DNA of 47,808 nucleotides from contig JAQBYC010000025.1 of the NCBI GenBank assembly GCA_027623205.1, positions 1-47,808 on the forward strand, read 5' to 3'. The position numbers were made by a program, and so were the translations under genes. The notes under the pieces are model-generated. The model did not search any database, was not told the origin of the DNA, and saw nothing but the letters and a program-made list of their open reading frames with translations. Shown piece after piece: positions 42,537 through 47,808 of the stretch (position 1 is the stretch's first letter; every line of letters starts with the position of its first letter). This DNA is from Pseudomonadota bacterium. Its GTDB lineage: Bacteria > Pseudomonadota > Alphaproteobacteria > GCA-2731375.

Positions 42537-43352
42537 TTAGCTACCGGTACTGATGGCTTTCCAATAGTTTGAGTTAAGCCCTTTCATCAGCCGGTCGTGT
42601 TGACCCTGCATACAGCGGCGCATATCGCCTGGCACCGCCCTTCCGGAGTAATAGCGGCACAGTTCATAGGCGTTCTGGGCCATATGCGCGGCCATGGGGC
42701 TCAAACCGCCGCGCCGGGCCTGCAGCAGCAATTTGCCCCAGTCTCGCGCCGTAGCCGTGGCATCGGCGTCATGGTTGGGTAGCAGGTTGACCAGGTTATT
42801 GGTCACCCGCGCCGCGGCCATGGCTTCCGTATTCCTGTCGACCACAATGCCGCCGATGGGCCGCAACGCGTCTACCACATGGGCCAGTTCACCGGCGCTG
42901 ATCGGATTATCATCCCCTTCGACGGCCTCGGGCGCCAACGTGACATGCGCCGCCAGGCTGACGGAAACCAATTGCAGTCCCAGGTGTTTCCGTAGGCCCG
43001 GGGCAAGACTAATTTGAATGGCGGAATGTCCGCGCAAGGATTGAAAGCGCAGCGCGTCCCGCGCGTCAAGGACCATCCGGCGGCCATCACGGGCGGTGCC
43101 GCTGACCGTGATATGGCTTTTCTCCGTCAGCCAGTATTTGGTGCCGGGTTTGGGCGAAAATCGCGCCGGCTGAAGGCAGAAAGTGGTGAACTCGGCGCTG
43201 CACGTATCACCGTTGCAGGCCAGCTGCACTGGCCTATCCGTCGCCACCACCGCCAGCGCCTGAGGCGCCGCCCATGCCCCGGCGGCCGTCATCGATAGGC
43301 CAAACAACGCCATACACGCCGTCAGGAAGGGCACAATCTTGTCTTGCGTCAT
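42537..43352 (-). CDS. Exported protein of unknown function
   Basis: A 271-residue protein with a clear signal peptide (residues 1-29, ending in AWA-AP). The mature part has an N-terminal region with three cysteines ('LACNGDTCSAEFTTFCLQPA') and then a beta-rich stretch. A C-terminal helical half ends with two further cysteines ('ELCRYY', 'MRRCMQ'). I do not recognise a family. The start has GGGGAG about 6 nt upstream. It is separated from the GMC gene by 193 nt and converges with the tartrate dehydrogenase gene. The Cys content would suit disulfides in the periplasm. Confidence 0.78.
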   Translation of the reverse strand: MTQDKIVPFLTACMALFGLSMTAAGAWAAPQALAVVATDRPVQLACNGDTCSAEFTTFCLQPARFSPKPGTKYWLTEKSHITVSGTARDGRRMVLDARDALRFQSLRGHSAIQISLAPGLRKHLGLQLVSVSLAAHVTLAPEAVEGDDNPISAGELAHVVDALRPIGGIVVDRNTEAMAAARVTNNLVNLLPNHDADATATARDWGKLLLQARRGGLSPMAAHMAQNAYELCRYYSGRAVPGDMRRCMQGQHDRLMKGLNSNYWKAISTGS

Positions 43353-43545
43353 GATCAACTCCCCATTGCCGCACAGAACCGCCCGAAGATAGTCGCAATT
43401 TGCCAACGAGCGCCACAATCGGCGTTATGGTAAATCGAAACTGGGATCTTTGCGGTCACGCTTTCGTGATCAAGCATCCCAAGTGCGTCAGGGCCGGGAT
43501 CAGGCAGGGGCAGACCATATTTGCATTTGCGGCTACCACGTTGCC

Positions 43546-45171
43546 TCAAAACGCCTTGATCATGTCCGCCGCCTTCTCGGCGATCATGATGGTCGGTGCA
43601 TTGGTGTTGGCGCCGGGAATAGTGGGCATGATCGAGGCATCCACCACCCGCAGGCCCGCCATGCCATGCACCCGCAGCTGGCTATCGACCACGGCCATGG
43701 CGTCCTGGCCCATCTTTGCGGTGCCCACGGGATGATAGATGGTGTCGGCACGGTTGCGGATATCCGCCATGATCTGCTGGTCGGTCTGGACCTCCGCCGT
43801 CATCAGTTCCCGGCCCCGAAACGGCGCCAGCGCCGGGGCCTGCAATATACGCCGGGCCAGCTTGAAGCCGGCCACCAGGCTGTCCAGATCCTCCTGCGCG
43901 GCCAGAAAATTCGGGTCGATCCGTGGCGGGGCCATTGGGTCGGCGCTGTTCAAGCCGACGCTGCCCTGGCTTTTCGGGCGCAACAGGCAGACATGACAGC
44001 AATAGCCGCGCCGGAAATGGCGCTTGCGGGTGTGGTCGTCCACAATGGCGGCGGTAAAATGCAATTGCAGGTCGGGAATGGCCTGATCGGCGCTGCTTTT
44101 CACAAAGCCGCCGCTTTCCGTGGAATTGGAGGCGATGATCCCGGTGCGCTGCCGGCGCCATTCCAAAATCCCCCCGATCAGTTTTACCGCGCTGGCGAAA
44201 GTCAGGCCCATGGCATGAGGCGAGGCTGACAGATAAGGGATCGTGATATCGATGTGATCCTGCAGGTTCCGTCCAACGCCGGGCAGTTCATGGGCCACGG
44301 CGATGCCATGACTGCGCAATTCCCCGGCCGGGCCGATGCCCGATAACAACAGCAATTGCGGCGTCTGCAAGGCCCCCGCCGACAGAATGACCTCGCGCGC
44401 CGCCCGCAGCTCCTGCGTCAGCGCGCCTTGGCGGTACAGCACCCCCACGGCCTGTTTGCCATCCAGGACAACCTTCGTCACCTGCACCCCGGTCAACACT
44501 TGCAGATTGTCCCGCGCCAGGGCCGGGGTCAGAAAGGCCCTGGCGGCGGAACAGCGTTCGCCGTTGACCTGGGTGAATTGAAAGCGGCCCACACCTTCCT
44601 GTTCGGCGCCGTTGAAATCGTCATTGCGGGGCAGCCGCAGTTCCATCCCCGCATCGACAAACGCCTGCGCCAGGGGGTTGGGCGTGCGCAGGTCTGCCAC
44701 ATTCAGGGGGCCACCCGTGCCGTGATAATCGCCATCGATATTCGGGGCGCGCCGCTCCTGGTTCTGGGACTTCTTGAAATAGGGCAGGACCTGGGCATAG
44801 GACCAGCCAGGATTGCCCAGTTCAGCCCAGTGGTCATAGTCGGCGGCATGGCCCCGGGTATAGATCATGGCGTTGATGGAGGACGAGCCCCCGAGCACCT
44901 TGCCCCGCGGTTGATAGCCGCGCCGCCCCGCTTTCCCGGCCTGGTGCAGGCCGGCCTGGGGCACGGTTTCAAAGGCCCAGTTGAGGTATTTACCGGGCAG
45001 AATCGCGCCGATGCCAATGGGCGCACGCACCAAAATACTGGTGTCGGGTGGTCCCGCCTCCAACAGGCAGACGCGGCTGGCCGGGTCCTCGGACAGGCGC
45101 CCCGCCAGCGCACAGCCTGCCGAACCGCCACCGACGATGATATAGTCGAATTCCGCCATGGCACTGTTCAT
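43546..45171 (-). CDS. GMC-family FAD-dependent oxidoreductase (choline/alcohol dehydrogenase-like)
   Basis: A 541-residue flavoprotein. The FAD loop GGGSAG is at residues 14-19, and '[21 protein letters not shown]' near residue 87-107 is the GMC signature. '[13 protein letters not shown]' provides the catalytic histidine and '[15 protein letters not shown]' the paired Asn. ATG 45171 has GGAGA 6 nt upstream; ATG 45159 is an alternative. It is the third gene of the selenoprotein operon, 22 nt after the PhnD-like gene. It shares the family but not the operon with the GMC gene at 8526. The alcohol oxidised is unknown. Confidence 0.92.
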   Translation of the reverse strand: MNSAMAEFDYIIVGGGSAGCALAGRLSEDPASRVCLLEAGPPDTSILVRAPIGIGAILPGKYLNWAFETVPQAGLHQAGKAGRRGYQPRGKVLGGSSSINAMIYTRGHAADYDHWAELGNPGWSYAQVLPYFKKSQNQERRAPNIDGDYHGTGGPLNVADLRTPNPLAQAFVDAGMELRLPRNDDFNGAEQEGVGRFQFTQVNGERCSAARAFLTPALARDNLQVLTGVQVTKVVLDGKQAVGVLYRQGALTQELRAAREVILSAGALQTPQLLLLSGIGPAGELRSHGIAVAHELPGVGRNLQDHIDITIPYLSASPHAMGLTFASAVKLIGGILEWRRQRTGIIASNSTESGGFVKSSADQAIPDLQLHFTAAIVDDHTRKRHFRRGYCCHVCLLRPKSQGSVGLNSADPMAPPRIDPNFLAAQEDLDSLVAGFKLARRILQAPALAPFRGRELMTAEVQTDQQIMADIRNRADTIYHPVGTAKMGQDAMAVVDSQLRVHGMAGLRVVDASIMPTIPGANTNAPTIMIAEKAADMIKAF

Positions 45172-45193
45172 GGGCTGTCTCCGCCAGCCCCAC

Positions 45194-46000
45194 TCATCGC
45201 AGTTCGGCGTAACCTGCCGCGGCCGCCTCTGCTTCCATCTCCAACATGATACCGTAGTCCGGCAAGGACAGATCAGCGAAACCCTGGATCATCAGGGCAT
45301 CCCGCGCCGTCGTCAGGGCCGGGTCGGCCAGGGCCCGGTCGACGGCGGCCCGCAGCCGGGTCCAATCGTCCGAAGACGTGCCAGCGCCGGTAACATAGGG
45401 CAGTGCCGGCGCCGCCCGGGTCTGCGCCAACACCCGTGTGCCGGCGACCGAGGCCGGGTCGTGGCGCAACATCAAGGCATGGGTGACACAATCTATGGCG
45501 GCAATATCCGCCTCGCCACGGGCGATCATGGCAATGGACCATTGATGCTTGCCCGCCACCGTGACGTCGCCAAAAAACCGCCCGTCCCGGGCCAGCGGCG
45601 CAATGGTGTAGCGCAACACGTTCATGCCCGACTGGGACTCCCAATCGTTGATGGCGCAGACGCCACCGCGCAGATCCTCCAGCGTGCTCGCCTGACTATC
45701 GGCCCCGACCACGATCAGGCTGCAGTAATTCGGGCCGTCACAGCCCACCGCGCCATAGACCGGCGTCGCCAGCAGGGTCAGATGGCTGGTGAACTGTTTC
45801 AGCAGGGGATAGCCGCAGGTCTGGCTCAGCAACAAGTTCGGCGCCCGCCACAATTCCTCCCGCTGCCCGCCGCGCCACAGTTGGTCCGGAACATCCGCGA
45901 TGCCCTCCCGAGCGCAGGCGCGGGCCAGACCAGCCCACCAGGCATCGGTGGCGGCGCGTACCGGTTCCAGATCGTACATGGTCAGGCCGGCCAGCCTCAT
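45194..46000 (-). CDS. PhnD-like periplasmic-binding-fold protein without signal peptide
   Basis: A 268-residue protein with the phosphonate/phosphite-binding (PhnD/TauA-like) fold. Recognisable parts are 'SQTCGYPLLKQF', 'SLIVVGADSQASTLEDLRGGVCAINDWESQSGMNVLR' and 'IARGEADIAAIDCVTHALM'. It begins directly with 'MRLAGLTMYDLEP' and has no signal peptide, so it may work in the cytoplasm or as a ligand-sensing partner rather than an importer subunit. Its start overlaps the selenoprotein stop by 4 nt (ATGA), so the two are translationally coupled. No permease or ATPase is adjacent. Confidence 0.83.
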   Translation of the reverse strand: MRLAGLTMYDLEPVRAATDAWWAGLARACAREGIADVPDQLWRGGQREELWRAPNLLLSQTCGYPLLKQFTSHLTLLATPVYGAVGCDGPNYCSLIVVGADSQASTLEDLRGGVCAINDWESQSGMNVLRYTIAPLARDGRFFGDVTVAGKHQWSIAMIARGEADIAAIDCVTHALMLRHDPASVAGTRVLAQTRAAPALPYVTGAGTSSDDWTRLRAAVDRALADPALTTARDALMIQGFADLSLPDYGIMLEMEAEAAAAGYAELR

Positions 46001-47664
46001 GGCGCCACGATCACCTCCGTCACGGCGCGGGTGTTGCCGAACGAGGGAATGATGCAGGAATGCCGGCCCGCACCGCCGGCGACCACCACCTGGATATCGT
46101 CGTGACTGGAGGCGATATGGGCGCCGTCGTCGCCGTCCGCCAGCAGACGGCCGGGCACATACCGTCGCATGATGACGCGTTGCGGCTGGGATAGATCATG
46201 ACCGGGGATGATCGCCTGTTCGATCAGGAAGTCTTTGATGTCGGCCTTGGAAAAGCCGTCGCCGGCGATGATTTCAGCGTGTTCCGGTCCCAGGACCAGC
46301 ATAATTTCGCCGCCCAGATAGCTGTTGTTCAGCCCCGGACTGGACATGGTGCCGCCGATGGTCAACAGCACTTCCTCGGCCGTCTTGCCGTAATGATCGT
46401 TGACGTTATGGGGGCCTTCAACGCCGCAAAGGGTAATGGTGCTTTGTTCCGCATCGAAGCCCCGCTCCATGGAAAGCGTTTCGCCCCAGGGGTTCCCGGT
46501 CAGGCTTTCGGCGAAGCAGAAGCTGAACTTGGCCGGCGTGCCCAGGGTCGCCCGGTCCAGGATTCCGGGCGTGCCCCCACCCACGTTCAGTAGGATGGAA
46601 CGTATAGCCCGTCCGATGGACGCATTGGCCAGGGTGCCCTGGCCCATGGCGTTATAGCTGCTGTTGACATCAATGGCCTCGACAATCGGGCCAGAGATCA
46701 GGGCCATCACGGTGCAGGGGTGGGTGGTGGTGTTCAGGGCCTTCAAATTCAGGGCCGGTTGGCCCAGGGCCTTCGCCGCGGCGACCAGCACCGGCAGATG
46801 GCTGGGCAGACAACCCGCCATGACACCATTGATCGCCACCTTGGCCACCGTGGCCTGGCCCTGGCGTGGCTCTATCCGGGCCAACATCTGTGTGGGATCA
46901 AGGCCGCTGTCGCCCAGCATTCTCGTGTAGCGTTCGGGGGTCGGCGGAATGATCGGCAGACCGTCGGTCCAGCCCCGGCTGTAGAACAGGCGATTGACCC
47001 CTTCCAGGTCATCCGGGCCCTGCAGGCGTTCAGGGGCATCAGGGGCCGAGAAATTACCTTCGAACATGGATCGATAGCGCAGGCGCTGCTTGGCCAGCGG
47101 CTCCTTCAGCCTGAATTCTTCCCGCAGCGCTTCGGCATCGGTCTGCCAGATGCGGATAATTTCATCGACCACACCACGGGCCATGGCAGCCACCGCGTCG
47201 GGCAGCAGTTTGGCCACCGGATGGGGCACAATGGCGATGGGCAGGCCCGGCATGCCGAGGCATTGGCTTTCCGCCTTGCCCAATGCGTAGAATTCGTCGC
47301 TGCAGACAGTGGCGACGGGGATACCGCGTTTCTCCAATGTGATGCCGTCATGGATACACCACGACGTGCAAGAGCCTCAATCCCCGAAGGCAGCGGCGAC
47401 CATGTGACAACGGTTGAGGAATTCATCGCTGAAGTCCGCCGGAACCGACGCCGCCTTTTGGCCGCGCAGAAATTCGACGTTGTCGAACCGTTCGGCCAGC
47501 AGTTCCTGAATATTGTCAAGAAACAGGTCCGCGTTGGCCTTTTGATTCGAATGCAAGCCGATAACGATTTTCTCGACGCCGTAGCCAGCAAGAGACCGGC
47601 GCGGCGCCAGAGGCATATCTTCGTTGGCGAAGACACCGCAGGGATTCATCAATTCGCGAGCCAT
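45997..47664 (-). CDS. UGSC-family selenoprotein with in-frame UGA read as selenocysteine
   Basis: A 555-residue protein if the TGA at 47379-47377 is read as Sec at position 96. The sequence around it is 'MVAAAFGD-U-GSCTSWCIHDG', matching the U-G-S-C motif that names this family. The N-terminal part (residues 1-95) has 'MNPCG', 'APRRSLAGYGVEKIVIGLHSNQKNADL'-type spacing and the helix preceding the motif. Residues 110-180 continue with 'EKRGIPVATVCSDEF' and 'GMPGLPIAIVPHPVAK'. A second domain (about 215-550) starts 'SRGWTDGLPIIPPTPER'. Reading continues in frame for 460 codons after the TGA, with full conservation. AGGA lies upstream of ATG 47664. Confidence 0.88.
47343..47379 (-). promoter_or_regulatory. 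Selenocysteine UGA and candidate bacterial SECIS hairpin
   Basis: The UGA is at 47379-47377. After 10 nt, an 8-bp stem forms between CGUCGUGG (47366-47359) and CCAUGACG (47353-47346), with one G-U pair and a UGUAU loop. Three further pairs below a bulged A extend it (47370-47368 with 47345-47343). The loop begins 18 nt after the UGA and has G as its second base. Both fit the bacterial SECIS pattern of a loop 16-37 nt from the UGA with G in the first two loop positions. Confidence 0.75.
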
Positions 47665-47695
47665 CTAAAACTTCCTGTCCAATTCAATTCAGCTG

Positions 47696-47724
47696 ATTAC
47701 ATCAGGCTGGGCGCAACGGCACAA
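47696..47724 (-). promoter_or_regulatory. Weak candidate promoter for the selenoprotein operon
   Basis: On the minus strand TTGTGC (47724-47719) and TGTAAT (47701-47696) are 17 nt apart, about 30 nt before the ATG. The -10 box lacks the important second A. It lies in the short space between the insertion-sequence end and the gene. Confidence 0.25.
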
Positions 47725-47741
47725 GAGCGGCGGCACAAGAG
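47717..47741. repeat. Short direct repeat beside the insertion-sequence end
   Basis: CGGCACAAGAG occurs at 47717-47727 and again at 47731-47741, with a 14-nt period, immediately next to the TGTCA end of the insertion sequence. It may be chance or a trace of the insertion. Confidence 0.4.
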
Positions 47742-47808
47742 TGTCAGTAGCGAATGATATGTCCGGATTTTGTAGCAGACGATATGTCCGGTCTTTGGAA
47801 GCGTTCCA
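47742..47808 (+). mobile_element. Partial insertion-sequence end (IS21-like?), right edge
   Basis: The sequence begins TGTCA at 47742 and has two ATGTCCGG blocks (47759-47766, 47784-47791) separated by 17 nt that include ATTTTGTAGC. The left edge of the window has the same layout in the reverse orientation, with most repeat bases conserved and the 7-nt spacers different. It is the outer end of an element whose body lies outside the window. Confidence 0.55.

Noticed and set aside
45997-47337. Stand-alone 446-residue protein starting after the TGA
   Set aside because: It lacks a family N-terminus and the missing part lies in frame just upstream of a UGSC motif.
46720-47757. A 345-residue plus-strand ORF over the selenoprotein gene
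   Set aside because: Low-complexity Arg/Gln/Gly-rich content with no domain, lying antisense to the conserved UGSC protein.
1-47808. The whole window as one composite transposon
   Set aside because: The two ends are inverted but differ in spacer bases, the span is very large and the cargo includes housekeeping genes such as pnt; contig breaks at repeats are simpler.
1-47808. CRISPR arrays, rRNA and tRNA genes
   Set aside because: No regularly spaced repeats and no rRNA or tRNA signatures were found on either strand.

Overview
The window is a GC-rich, gene-dense stretch of bacterial chromosome. It most resembles an alphaproteobacterium of the Rhodospirillales type. The pointers are a three-subunit proton-translocating transhydrogenase (pntAA-pntAB-pntB), a fused indolepyruvate:ferredoxin oxidoreductase-type enzyme, a Fur-like operator before a ferric-iron binding protein, and many ABC, SDR, CoA-transferase and GMC-type catabolic genes. 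The affiliation is inferred from gene content only. I saw no rRNA, tRNA or CRISPR array. Both edges carry related insertion-sequence ends in opposite orientation, so the window is probably a whole contig that stopped in multicopy insertion sequences.

Layout. 315-5821 (+): a branched-chain-amino-acid-type ABC transporter operon (binding protein, two permeases, two ATPases) followed by an RraA-like protein. 5887-7977 (-): a bifunctional beta-oxidation enzyme. 8194-18381 (mostly +): a catabolic island with a GMC oxidoreductase, SMP-30 lactonase-like protein, fumarase-superfamily lyase, LLM oxidoreductase, TauD-like dioxygenase, a DapA-family protein of 2-keto-3-deoxyarabonate-dehydratase type, a D-2-hydroxyacid dehydrogenase, a CMD-family protein and an SDR. 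18444-23058: PepSY-type membrane protein, CoA-transferase, membrane-bound PAS/class III cyclase, YaiI-like protein. 23385-25429 (+): amino-sugar kinase and nagA. 25423-32494 (-): NtrC-type regulator, then a giant fused 2-oxoacid:ferredoxin oxidoreductase, an SDR with an altered active site, a 2TM protein and an EamA exporter. 32592-38971 (+): pepF, an ABC1-family kinase and the pnt operon. 39104-42524: VOC protein, small unknown protein, iron-binding protein behind a Fur-like box, and a tartrate/malate dehydrogenase. 42537-47664 (-): an unknown exported protein, a GMC oxidoreductase, a PhnD-like protein and a selenoprotein.

The most striking item is at the right end. A gene that looks split by an in-frame TGA is better read as one 555-residue UGSC-family selenoprotein. 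The TGA encodes the U of the U-G-S-C motif, and a well-formed hairpin fitting the bacterial SECIS pattern follows directly. It is translationally coupled (ATGA) to a PhnD-like protein without a signal peptide and followed by a flavin-dependent GMC oxidoreductase, suggesting an uncharacterised selenium-dependent redox operon.

Other points of note are two tandem perfect hairpins between the binding-protein gene and the first permease gene of the transporter operon, a promoter whose TATAAT lies inside a palindrome in the lyase/LLM divergent region, and a small ORF that looks like the two ends of a PQQ-type sugar dehydrogenase joined after loss of its middle.
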